Assembly (NCBI GenBank): GCA_020310875.1
Contig: CM035407.1
Location: 89,972,632-90,036,631, forward strand
Length of the DNA stretch: 64,000 nt
Direction: 5' to 3'
Source of the DNA: Ceratopteris richardii
Lineage: Eukaryota; Streptophyta; Polypodiopsida; Polypodiales; Pteridaceae
Shown: positions 1 through 9,880 of the stretch, one piece after another
Layout: each line of letters begins with the position of its first letter
Position numbering within the stretch: the first letter of the stretch is position 1
Notes under the pieces: model-generated
What the model saw: the letters and a program-made list of their open reading frames with translations, nothing else
Databases searched by the model: none
What the model was told of the DNA's origin: nothing
Program-made: the position numbers and the translations under genes

Positions 1-232
1 AAGGTGATTTTATAGTTTTGGGACAGTTTGGACTATATAGGTGGAAATATTGGTTCAAAGATCAATATTGGAGCTAGAGACACTTGAAGTTGTGTCTCCT
101 TTGGTACTATACATTCACCTTTTGAGTCTTCTTATAGGTTTCTTGAAAGTTTTCAGCTCCAATGGGAACAACCACTGTAAATTTATGCAGGGTTTTTGAG
201 CCTAACAAATGGAGTTGAAATATACCTACATA
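1..232 (-). repeat. Repeat X, inverted partial copy
   Basis: The reverse complement of this stretch matches about 19,140-19,375 closely, including the run describing two 'ccaatatt'-type blocks and the 'aactccat' edge. It is the left half of the dispersed repeat called X here and does not reach the 5S-like core of that repeat. The match was read by eye; no coding potential is seen. Confidence 0.8.
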
Positions 233-330
233 AGCAATGACTGGCATAATTATTTAAAAAAGAAAATATAGTGTCGTATAAGGAATGGGTTGCATCACTT
301 ATGCAACACTAATATGATCGTTGCTACTTA

Positions 331-392
331 ACGATGCTACTAGCGATGTTGGCACATTTCTTGCGATGCTAAAGCGTCGCATAAGCGATGCT
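331..392. repeat. Cluster of GCGATGCT-like motifs
   Basis: Four related octamers (ACGATGCT, GCGATGTT, GCGATGCT, GCGATGCT) occur within about 60 bases. This is a short degenerate repeat with no gene signature. The flanks (233-330 and 393-537) show nothing recognisable. Confidence 0.5.
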
Positions 393-537
393 CTGGATTC
401 ATAAAAGAAAAACTTGATTTCTCCCGGCACATTTGTGCTAGGATTGACATGAGAGAGATAGAGGGAGAGACAACAAAACTACACACATCAACACACAAGC
501 AGGCTATAGAGGGAGAGAAGAGACGAGGTACACAAAA

Positions 538-1381
538 ACACATATACACACACATTTACACACACACATACACATGCATACACACATATATATACACATA
601 CACACACATATAAACACATAGGCACACACATGCATACATAGACACACACACATAGACACAACATACACACATACACATACACACAGACACATACACACAC
701 ACAAACACACACATGCACATGCATGCACACACACATATATGCACATACACATGTACATACAAAGACACACACATACACACATAGACACACACAAACACAT
801 ACACACACATTTACACACACACATACACATGCATACACATGCATACACATGCATACACATGCATACACATGCATACACATGCATACACATGCATACACAT
901 GCATACACACATGCACATATATACACATACACACACATATACATACATAGACACACACACACACATACACATGCACACACACGCATATATATACACATAA
1001 ACACATATATACACATATAGACACACACATATACACACATAGAAACACACACTTCACATACACACACATACACACATAGGCACATACACATGTACACACA
1101 CACATTTACATACACACACATACATATGCATATACACACATATATACACATACACACATATATACACACATAGACACACACATACACACATAGACACACA
1201 CATACACATGCATGCACACACACATATAAACACATAGACACATATATACACACATAGACACACACATACATACATAGACACACACACATACACACATAAA
1301 CACACATACACACGATAGACACATACACACATAAACACACACATACACATGCATACAAACACACACATATATACACACACT
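538..1381. repeat. CA-rich compound microsatellite
   Basis: About 840 bases consist almost only of ACAC, ATAC and ATAG steps (CA repeats broken by TA, TG and AG). Long open frames across it on both strands encode only Cys/Val/Met or His/Thr strings, which is what such a repeat yields; they are not genes. The alternating purine-pyrimidine pattern could favour Z-DNA, which is inference. Confidence 0.95.
825..908. repeat. 10-bp minisatellite (GCATACACAT)n
   Basis: Within the CA-rich tract the unit GCATACACAT repeats perfectly seven times from 831 to 900, with partial units on both sides. The high uniformity against a variable background suggests recent expansion by slippage or unequal exchange. 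Confidence 0.95.
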
Positions 1382-1492
1382 ACAAAATATTGGCCGTATA
1401 CTGAGGCTTTTATCGAGCAAATTGAATGGGTACATTTTTGCCCTGACCTCATTGTAAGTACTGGTATAGGCACGCGTCAAAACCAAAATGAC

Positions 1493-1552
1493 GGTATAGG
1501 CACCGGTATAAGCATCAGTATGAGCATTAGTATGAGCATCGGTATTTTCGAC
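1493..1552. repeat. Degenerate 12-bp tandem repeat
   Basis: Five successive 12-base units can be laid out: GGTATAGGCACC, GGTATAAGCATC, AGTATGAGCATT, AGTATGAGCATC and GGTATTTTCGAC. No gene is associated; the surrounding 1,382-1,660 carries nothing else I recognise. Confidence 0.7.
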
Positions 1553-1667
1553 ACTTATACCAACACTCATTTTGATGCCTATACTAGCATCTACTGGGTG
1601 TACCATCACGCATACCAATGACCATCCTGGGAGTACCGTTGCTCATACCAAGGACCATATCTACAAA

Positions 1668-1764
1668 AGTTTTTTTCTAGGCAAAGTGTGTTGTCTTTTG
1701 CTACAACAATATTTCCACGATGTTTTTTAACCAAAGACAATACACTCTGCCCAAAAAAAAAGTC
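1668..1764. repeat. Imperfect inverted repeat (hairpin, MITE-like)
   Basis: A left arm at 1,668-1,700 and a right arm at 1,732-1,764 are imperfect reverse complements (core GCAAAGTGTGTTGTCTTT against AAAGACAATACACTCTGC) around a ~31-base spacer. A small foldback or miniature inverted-repeat element is possible, but no target duplication was identified. Confidence 0.55.
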
Positions 1765-1789
1765 TAACTCCTTTTTTAAAGAATTTCCC

Positions 1790-2145
1790 TCATGCTAAGT
1801 TACCAATTCCATGAAAAGCAATTGAAACCACATTAGAGAAGATCTTTGAGGGTGAGCCAGATGGCCTTGTAGTGTATAGAAATCATCCACCTAGTCTACT
1901 CAAAGAATTTTCTTGAAATCAATGAAATAGTCACAAGGATCCCCATGAACTTCATAAGAATCCCTCAAGCATTTGGCAAGTTGATGAGGTTGTAGCCTTG
2001 TTTTCAAATGGGCTCTTGTAATAATTATACCTAGTTTTAGAAGGATCACGCTTATGACCTTAGATTCTAGTTACTCCTTAGTGAGTAGCATTTGATGCTT
2101 CACTTTGAGCCTATGTAAATCAAGAATCTCAACTTGTTGTTTGAG
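1790..2145 (-). repeat. Inverted copy of a gag-like relic
   Basis: The reverse complement matches about 24,525-24,865 over most of its length, including the stretches at 1,800-1,900 and 1,905-2,060. The right-hand copy lies in a decayed gag-like region with a zinc-knuckle-like remnant, so this is likely the same fossil retroelement in the opposite orientation. No useful open frame remains. Confidence 0.65.
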
Positions 2146-2439
2146 ATGTATGATAGTTGTTCATAGGTGCTTGATACGCTTAGTTGGCTTCTATTGGGTA
2201 ACTGATTATATGGAGTGGAGTCAGTGATTCACTATGCACGTAAATATGTCAGTACTTGGAGTTTTATGATATTTTGACACTGGTCATATGCTAATTTTAC
2301 AAAGGATACTCAGGAAAAAGTTTTCTATATTTTTGGTTTAGTCAACTATACAGTGGTCCATTTACACTTTGATACACTTATCTGTTGGTGTTTGGACTTC
2401 TCTAGCTCCATTATCATTCTATTCAGTTCTCTACCATCA
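2146..2439. other. No recognisable feature
   Basis: About 290 bases of AT-rich sequence between the gag-like relic and the copia gag. I see no LTR, promoter, RNA gene or coding signal here. A left LTR of the copia element would be expected nearby and was not recognised. Confidence 0.5.
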
Positions 2440-2796
2440 TGAAATTAGAGGTCTCAAGCACATCTGGTGGATCAGGGTCTAGTGCCAGCGTTCCGAGGAG
2501 AAGCTATAACTTGCAAGGCAAATACCATTTTTGAGATCCGAAAATTTGATGGCAAAAACTTTTCTCTATGGAAAAATCAGATTCAAGATGTGCTAATTCA
2601 AAGGAGGCAATGGAAGCCAGTAAATGGGATTTCAAAGAAGCTTACTGACATGGATGAAGATGATTGGGATGAGTTAGATGAAATGTCCAGGTCTACCATT
2701 CGCGTGCACCTCGCGGATAATGTTTAATTTATAATATTAGAATGTGAAAGTGTAGAGGAGCTTTGGAAGAAGTTATGCAATACATATGAAAAAGAG
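2440..2796 (+). pseudogene. gag: Copia gag, N-terminal part
   Basis: The longest open stretch (2,467-2,727) contains KFDGKNFSLWKNQIQDVL and WDELDEMSRSTIR, typical of the N-terminal gag domain of plant copia elements (UBN2/DUF4219-type capsid region with the conserved W in 'G.NF..WK'). Gag forms the particle that packages the element RNA. The sequence is interrupted at 2,796 by the LTR of the nested gypsy element and resumes beyond 13,168. Confidence 0.85.
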
Positions 2797-3808
2797 TGTT
2801 AGTCGGCCGCCGGATTGGCGATTGTAAAAACTGAATCTTGTTCGCACGAACGAAAGGTTGTTACACAGATACTTTGTAATCTTTATATAAAGCAATGAAA
2901 AAGAGATGTTGCAGTGATGTTCCGTGAGATCACCAGATTGTCTGTCTGGGTGATTAGTCTGTGACGTTCCTGTGGTGTTGTTGAACAATCTTGAGTATAC
3001 TGTTCTTGTTTTGCCTTATTGTCTATCGATACTGGTTTTCTGTTGAGAGTTACATAGACGTCCAGTAGATCGCCAGACTTTTTTTCTGGGCGAGTCATTC
3101 TGCGGGGTTCTGTTGAGAGTATTCTTCAAACTACGTGAACTGTGGTGTCCTTCTATTTTGGTGAGGTTTGTAAGTCGGTGATAAATCTCGGTAGTTGCTG
3201 TAGTATATTCTGTGAACTTTGAGTCGCATGGTATTTGTCTTCTGAATTTGAATCTGTCCTTGTTCGGTAAAGAGTAAGTAGCAGTAAGGCTCGTCTTCCT
3301 TGCTTACTGAATCGTTGTCCCACAAAGGGTACTATTGCGAGTTGTGTGTTACGGTAGTTCTTATATGGTACACTGATCCCTGAATGAGTATTAATCAGTG
3401 TATGAATCGGTATTCAGTACGGTGTGCTTGAAATCTTTGAGTTCTCCCGTGCCTTCCGTTGTGTCTGATTGCACCTAGTCGGTAAAGGGTAACTTACTAC
3501 TATTGTTTCTATTGTTATAGTAACTGGTATTTGGACAGTTCCTGAGTAATCAAGTAACTCCATATCGCGATCCTGAATAGTATGGTGCTGTGTGTGTTTG
3601 GTAATCTTTGGAAGAATTGATTGTGAACTATAGGATTATGCAGTATAAACAAATTCTGGATAGAATTCTTGGACAGTAGTATATTTCTGTCTGAAGTGAG
3701 AAATTTGGGAAAATCAAGCATAGGGCCTCTGTCTAACATACCCCTTCCACTCCCAAGAACCCAATAAATGTTTAAACGCGCTACTGACAGTTAGTCCCAC
3801 GTTTAACA
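2797..3808 (+). repeat. Left LTR of nested gypsy element
   Basis: 1,012 bases from TGTTAGTCGG to GTTTAACA, matching 12,157-13,168 end to end. The termini form a TGTTA/TAACA inverted repeat. A palindromic CTTTATATAAAG lies at 2,881-2,892 and an AATAAA at 3,762; which acts in which orientation cannot be told. Confidence 0.95.
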
Positions 3809-3809
3809 C

Positions 3810-3825
3810 TGGGGCCGTCTGTGGG
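3810..3825 (+). other. Candidate primer-binding site, + orientation
   Basis: One base after the LTR end the sequence TGGGGCCGTCTGTGGG follows. It closely resembles the TGGCGCCGTCTGTGGG-type motif I recall next to LTRs of plant Tat/Athila-like gypsy elements. Together with the + strand gag start just downstream it supports + as the original orientation of the outer element. Confidence 0.5.
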
Positions 3826-3926
3826 AAAAGTGGCAACAGATCAGATTGTTGCAAATCGATCGTGGAAATGCGACCATAGATTGTGAATCGAGAGTAATAG
3901 TACGCGAGCAGTACAAAAGATGATAT

Positions 3927-4142
3927 ATGCCGGTTACTCGATCCGGTGAGTCATATCCGAAGTACCGACAGCCTTGGGTACCTAATTTGCTAAGGACGCC
4001 TCTAGGAGGTAGAAGTGCAGATAGGTTTAACCCAGTGGCCAAGGAAGTGAACAACCTTAGTAGTGATTCTGGTAGTATTCCGGTGAAACGTATTACATTT
4101 TTGGCAAATTCCGGTGCGATTTTCTACCTTGGTCACTATTAA
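3927..4142 (+). pseudogene. gag: Gypsy gag start, + strand fragment
   Basis: A 71-aa open stretch opens with MPVTRSGESYP, a start typical of gypsy gag proteins, about 100 bases after the primer-site candidate. Its SADRFNPVAKEVNN region resembles the residues upstream of and at the start of the minus-strand gag (ANRNVLAKEISG, near 11,245), so two diverged gag starts of one family face each other inside the element. The coding match ends near 4,100-4,150, where minus-strand sequence takes over. Confidence 0.6.
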
Positions 4143-4149
4143 TTCTTCC

Positions 4150-5630
4150 TGGAGCGGACTAATGTCTGCCTCCAGCACGTCCACTTTGTGTTGAAATTCA
4201 TCTCAGATATTCTCTGTTATTTGCTTTATTTGCGCAGGTAGTTGTTGTGAAAGCTGGATGCACATCTGACCCATGGTTGCAAGTTCAGATATCATAGGAA
4301 TCGAAGGAAGTGGAAGATGAGGGCGAGGTTGAGATGAGGATGCGGTGAGGATCTGCTAGGAGGTCCGTGGTGAGTAATTTGGTGATGAGGAAGAAGAGGC
4401 AGAGGGTTCATCGGGGACAATGGGTCGACTAGGAATAGTGGGGTTGATTGGAGGTTCCGGTGGAGGAATGGGAAGAACAGAGTTAGATTCTGTTACCTTT
4501 TCTGTGGTTTGTTGCATAGTTTCAGCGGTGTCGGTAGCTGTGGACTCGACTGCCTTAAGCAGTTCCTTGAAAAATTCTTTAATTATATGTTCTTCATCTC
4601 TTTGTTTTTCTTGCTCCGATTGTTGCTGAGATGCTTCTGTTTATGCGCTTGTGTCAGATTCAGTGGGAGCTTCCTGCTCTTATTGTTGTTCTGAAGAGGA
4701 CTGTGCTGAAGACTCATGATGCATGGAGGTTGCGGTGTCGTGAAAGGTTTCGTCTTCATTTTCTTCTTCTTCTTTGTCGTCTGTCTTGTCATTTGCGGCT
4801 GACCCCTGTACTTCACTATCGGATGAACTTATCCTAATTCTTTTCTGGCAGAGAAGGTGGAACATCTCTTCATCTTCTTCTTCATCGTCTTCTAATACTT
4901 GTGCAGATTCCTCATGGCGTAGAATGGGTCCTCGGGGTGGTGGCTGTGCTGCTAGAATAATCGGGAATAGAAAGGACATGATGTGCCGCAGTCTGGACCT
5001 TGGCATGTCTCCCTTGTTGACCTGCTTGATGATTGCAACGCATTCTTTGTGAATGCGGCGGAAGAAGTAGGATGCAAAATCTACAGGCTCTCTCGCAGCC
5101 AAATCTATTGCCGAATAGAAAGGCCCAGAGATGCCATAGGTTCATTTCTGCAGATTAAGAATGGCTACTAAGAATTGTAGCGTGGATCTCTCAGGTTCAG
5201 GGCGGCAGAGTATTGCGTATTCGTTGGATGAGCTCCTAGGGAATAATTGCTTCATGGTGGCAATCGATAGATTTGGGCCATTTTCCCGACCTTGCCGAGG
5301 GAGTCAAAACGCATCACCAAAGGCTTGGAACGTGATTACGGTTCGGGAGGGTAGGGATGTGATCGCCTAACTCTGCTCGGTGGCAGGTGTGTTAGCGATG
5401 GCAGCGATTATCTGGGCATAGAACGGGTGGCAATCCACTGAATGCCATGGTAGTTCAGCGAAATTGGCCAACCCACGGGTGCGCAGGAACTCTCCTACAT
5501 CGGCAAGGAGTCCGTCACGGAAAGCGGCAAAGTTTGCCAGAGCTTCCATGGCACACACAGTAAAAGCAAGCACAAGACACAAACGCACAGGGTATATACA
5601 ATCACACAAATCACGTAAACACAATAGCAA
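4150..5630 (-). pseudogene. Extra ORF beyond pol, minus strand
   Basis: Downstream of pol, in the same orientation, several open stretches form an extra coding region. From its N-terminal side: a stretch at 5,367-5,630 (MEALANFAAFRDGLLADVGE); 4,680-5,102 with EPVDFASYFFRRIHKECVAI and then strongly acidic DDEEEDEE and KEEEENEDE runs; then Gln/Glu-rich, Pro-rich and coiled-coil-like sequence towards 4,150. The 'FA.YFF..IH..CV' block recalls the plant transposon-protein/ARE1-like domains reported in extra ORFs of Athila/Tat-like elements. That assignment is inference. The function of such ORFs is not settled. Broken. Confidence 0.45.
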
Positions 5631-5828
5631 TTTTCAGCGAAACGGAGAAGGTTAAGTAGATGCGTTGCAGTGGAGAGCAATCAAAATCACTAAACATCGT
5701 GCGATGTTGAGATGATAACTTCATAACTTCGGTGTGCATGCATGAACATAACGATAATGTCGGGCGGCTACTTGTCATAATTAGGTATCAAAACGAGGAT
5801 ATTTACAGACTTATTTTATAAAGCACGC

Positions 5829-5860
5829 AAAAACAAAAGAAAAGAAAAGAAAAGAAAAGG
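5829..5860. repeat. (AAAAG)n microsatellite
   Basis: About six AAAAG/AAAAC units lie between the extra ORF and the integrase end. The stretch 5,631-6,000 holds no other recognisable feature. Confidence 0.85.
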
Positions 5861-6006
5861 AAATGCAAAAGACGTGGCCAATCCGCGGAACGTTTCAATG
5901 TAGATCGGATGCTTGTTGGTACGGCCGCAACTTTGAACCATTTATCACCTTTGGAAGAGGAATTCCGGTCAAAGTAGTCAATCAAAAAGTGGCTGGGCCC
6001 ACCTGT

Positions 6007-6860
6007 TCAGAAATCCGATAGGGACCAAACCATCATATCTTGAATTTGCGAGCAGAGCGATTTGACTTTGCATTGTAAAAGAGTACAAGTTGCCCCACCG
6101 TAAAAAATGGAGTGGAGATATCGATCATGTGTTTGAGCTTGTCTTAACTGAACTTCTTGGATAGTTAGAAAACTTGTCCATCGATGCTCATCCTGTTCTC
6201 TGAGTGTATCTAGGCGAAACGATAAAGAATCTTCTGGTATCAATTTCTGAGTGAGAGCTACACGTAAACTTGGCACAATGATCTCCATTGGTGCTATGGC
6301 TTCCAATCCATAAGATAGTTTGAAAGGGGTTAATCCTGTTGATACCTTGTATGTAGTCCGGTATGCCCATAATACAGCAGGTAACAGTTGATCTCATCTT
6401 TCCAGTGCTTCGAGAATCAGTTTTCGAAGCATATTCCACACGGTCTTGTTTGTACTCTCAGCCAAACCATTTGCACGAGGATAATATGGTGAACTGAATT
6501 TATGCATGATCTGAAAAGAATGTGTGAGTACTTTCATTAAATTGTTGACAAAATGAGTGCGTTGATCTGTAACAAGCTCTAGAGGTAAGCCAAAACGTGG
6601 AAAGACATCTTTCATTAGACACTTTGCCACCGAAACAGCTGTGGCAGACCTTAAAGCCCATGCTTCTGCCCATCTGGTAGCATAATCTATACATGTCAAA
6701 ATATAACGATTATTATTGAGGATTATTGGAGGTGTAATAGGTCCAATAAAATCTAGACCCCACTTCTGAAAAGGCTCCAATGGTAAGACAGGTTGTAGAG
6801 GGAAAAAATGGTGTTGTAAAGGTTGTCCAGTCCTCTGACAAGTATCACATTGTTTGACAA
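6007..6860 (-). pseudogene. pol: Integrase core and C-terminus (nested gypsy)
   Basis: The 128-aa stretch at 6,394-6,780 reads WGLDFIGPITPP, then CIDYATRWAEAWAL, TDQRTHFVN and SPYYPRANGLAEST, which is the Ty3/gypsy integrase catalytic core (D, D and E of the DDE triad, with the usual PYHP.ANG-like block as PYYPRANG). The C-terminal part continues at 6,007-6,306. The enzyme inserts the element cDNA into host DNA. The preceding zinc-binding region is in the next ORF. Fossil, broken. Confidence 0.85.
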
Positions 6861-6861
6861 A

Positions 6862-7941
6862 CTAAGATACATCCCTGTACATAGTAGGCCACCAAAGACC
6901 ACTTTGCATAATTTTTCGGTGCGTTAACTCTGCTGCGAAGTGTCCACCGGAAGGAATTGAGTGAGCCAGAGTAATGACTGAGTTAACTTCATGTGGAGGA
7001 ATACAACGAAGTAAAACTCTAGTGTGATCCATATAGTATAATTCCCCAACAATTAACCAAAATTTGCGACTGTACACTGCAATCTTCCTACGCATTGCAG
7101 GAGATGTTGTAGAAGGAAGACATCCATCAGTCAAAAAAGTTAATAATTGATCATAGTAATTAGTTGTTGCAGGAGGATTTGCTTCTTCATCATTAGTCGG
7201 TTCAGTACTGTAAATCGCAGGTGTGGTGTCAGCAACACTGACCGGAGCTTCACTGGAATCTAACCAAGAAAGAAAATATGCCAAGGCATGTGAGTTGCCG
7301 GGCCGATGGATTACTTCAAAATCAAACTCTTGTAAAAGTAGAACCCAACGCGCTAATCGACCACCTAAATATTGTTGTCGTACCAGATAGACAAGTGCAG
7401 CATGATCTACAGGAAAAGTAAATATGCGGCCAAGTAAATAGTGTCTGAATTTCTTTACCGAATACACTAAACCCAAACATTCTCTTTCGGTTACAGAGTA
7501 ATTCTTTTCTGCAGGAGCAAGTCTTCTACTCGCATAGTAAACAAGCCGGAACCACTTATCGGTTTGTTGCATCAGAACACTGCCAATGGCAATATCTGAT
7601 GCGTCTACGAAGACATGGAATGGGCGATCCCAGTCAGGAGGCTGTAAAATTGGTACCTGTGTTAATAAACACTTTAGAAGATCAAATGCTTTTTGACATT
7701 CCGGAGTCCAATCAAACTGTTTAGGAGTCTTCATGATTAATCGATTGAGTGGAATGGCTAAATGAGCGAGCCACCGTAAATGATGACCATGCCATCTCAC
7801 TTGACCCATGAAACACATTACTTCCTTTGGTGTAGTAGGTACAGGTGCTTCTAACACAACTGCTACCTTATCTGGGTTGACTTGTATGCCCTGTGCAGAT
7901 ACAGTATGGCCATGCAATTTACCACATGAAACCTCAAACAC
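6862..7941 (-). pseudogene. pol: RT end, RNase H and integrase zinc region
   Basis: A 359-aa open stretch. Early residues (VSAQGIQVNPDKVAVV, FMGQVRWHGHHLRW) are the RT thumb/connection. DRPFHVFVDASDIAIGSVL and YYASRRLAPAEKNYSVTERE form the RNase H domain (catalytic D in FVDAS, E in TERE). RPGNSHALAYFLSWLD is the usual RNase H end. GGHFAAELTHRKIMQSGLWW is the start of the HHCC zinc region of integrase. The order RT-RNase H-integrase is diagnostic for Ty3/gypsy. It overlaps the RT stretch at 7,934-7,941 and the two are parts of one polyprotein. Confidence 0.9.
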
Positions 7942-8650
7942 AGATTTGTTTTGGGTTCAAACAGAGTCTGTATTCTCTACATTTCTCAAAGCAGCACCGT
8001 AAATGGAACAAGTGTGCTACCATCTTACTGAGCAAAGAGAAATCATCAAGATATACTTGCATGAACGAGGTAAGATAAGGGGAGAATATTTCTTGCATAC
8101 ATCTCTGGAAAGTACTAGGGGCATTTCTTAATCCAAACCACATAACAGTACAAGCAAATACATCCCAATTGATGATGAACGCTATTTTTGGTATATCTTC
8201 CTCAGCCATTCTGACCTGATTATACCCACTGTATCCATCTAAGAATGAGTACATTTCGTGTCTTGCTACTCTGTCAAGCATCGTGTCAAGAAAAGGTAGA
8301 GGAAATGGATCAGGCATCGTAGCGGCATTTAGTTTCCAGTAATCCACACATATGCGTAACTGCTTATTCTTCTTAGGGACGATAACAATGAGTGATATCC
8401 ACTCAGCATGCTCTACTCGTACGATGAATCCGACTTTTAGTAACATATCAAGCTCTGCCTTTACCTTTGTTGCAGAGTTTGGATTCATCCAGTAGCTGGG
8501 TTGTTTGATTGGCTTAGCTTCGGGCTTCAGCATGACCCTATGTTGATAAATGCGAGGGTCCAAACCCTTCATGTCTTTGTAATCCCATGCGAAAACATCA
8601 TAGAACTCTCGAAGCAACTGTATTAACTCTGCTTGAAACATTTCAGGCAA
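7934..8650 (-). pseudogene. pol: Reverse transcriptase (nested gypsy)
   Basis: A 238-aa stretch with the plant gypsy RT start (DVFAWDYKDMKGLDPRIYQH), VPKKNKQLRICVDYWKLN, FLDGYSGYNQVRMAEED, and the catalytic YLDDF box near 8,041-8,055. The 'FAWDYKDMKGLDP' block is of the kind found in Athila/Tat-type (non-chromovirus) plant gypsy elements. RT copies the element RNA into DNA in the particle. Clade assignment needs a tree. Confidence 0.9.
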
Positions 8651-8710
8651 TCCTTCCTTTATTATTATAGGTCGCTGATTAACTTCATCACCTAAATTAT
8701 ATGTAATTAA

Positions 8711-9691
8711 CTAATCTTTTGGAACATAGAATTGTCGAGACTTCTCTGTAACATCGTGTGGGTTTAAAAGTTGTTGTAGATCAGTGTCATCTACAACAAC
8801 AGTATCTTCTTTCTTGTCTTCTTCCGTCACAGGCATCACCGTACAAACTGCCGGATTCCAATTATCTACAACAGATTGTAGATCAATAGTTTCTAGAGAG
8901 ATCAAATCAATATTATTCTTCAAAAACTCTTCTTCTTCATCATCTGACAAACCATCTAACATATGAACTAGTTTTGCAAAATAAGGTCTAGCATGTAATT
9001 CACAAGGCTGTATAGCATCTAACTTAACAACATATTTACGATTATTATACTTGAAAGTGAGTTCCTGTGCGGACCAATCTTGTATCACCTTGGCTTGTTT
9101 CAACCAAGGACGGCCGAAAAGCAAATTATAATCCAAGCTAGACTCTGGTAGCTCTAAGACAACAAAAGTAATCTTAAATGTTGTGCCTTGCAGAGTTATG
9201 GGCACATCTCGTACTAGTCCTACTGGGTGGACTCTGGACTGATCAGCCATCCTTACAAAAAATTGAACAGGTTCTATTTTCGTCCATCCTAACTTTTTAC
9301 ACAGAGCGGCAGTAGCAATATTTACACCAGACCCTCCATCAATTACTACTTGATTGATTTTATGATTTGTGTACCATACCGCAATCAATGGGACCGAATG
9401 ATCCACCGTAGCGTGAGTTTCTAGTTGTACTGTTGTTGTTGCTGGAATGCAGGCAGACTCAGTACTAAAGTGTTGCTGGAATTGTTGACGGACTCTTGGT
9501 ACTAGTGCAAGTAACTGTCCAAGAGGAAGAGTAATGGATGATTTAGATAAGATTTCCCAGGCTTGATTTACTTGATTTGTACCTTTCACCGATTCTGAGG
9601 ACGATGCGTCGGTTACTGGAATTGACTCTTCCTCCTGTGTAGCTTCCTTTGGCAGTGGAACTTGTGTCACCGGAATAGGATCTGGGAACAC
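8711..9691 (-). pseudogene. pol: Aspartic protease region (nested gypsy)
   Basis: A 326-aa stretch. The central VVIDGGSGVNIATAALCKKLG is the retropepsin active-site region with DGGSG where many retroviruses have DTG or DSG; YNLLFGRPWLKQAKVIQDW is the conserved 'LLGRPWL' block. The protease cuts the Gag-Pol polyprotein. It lies between gag and RT, the usual gypsy order. The same DGGSG motif occurs in the second gypsy family of this window. Confidence 0.85.
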
Positions 9692-9880
9692 GGGAGGTTC
9701 TGTGGTGGTCCACTGACTAGTCTTGTCATATGTTCTTTGCTGTTCTAGGATGCCTCATTCAAATATTTCAGCTGCTGGTTGTAACGGCCTATCGGATTTG
9801 GTCTCAACTAGTGCAGCTTGTGTCTCTATGGGTGTGATCTAAACCATATTTGTCATAGGGTTCTGGCGCTCTTTCTTCCT

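Noticed and set aside
831-908. CRISPR-like array
   Set aside because: A 10-base perfect tandem unit without spacers is a minisatellite; nothing else in the window has repeat-spacer structure.
488-1473. Long open frames rich in Cys/Val/Met (minus) and His/Thr (plus)
   Set aside because: They are translations of the CA-rich microsatellite in every frame and have no domain.
2146-2439. Left LTR of the copia element
   Set aside because: No TGTTAC...TTCCTTCA-like sequence matching the 299-bp LTRs was found left of gag.
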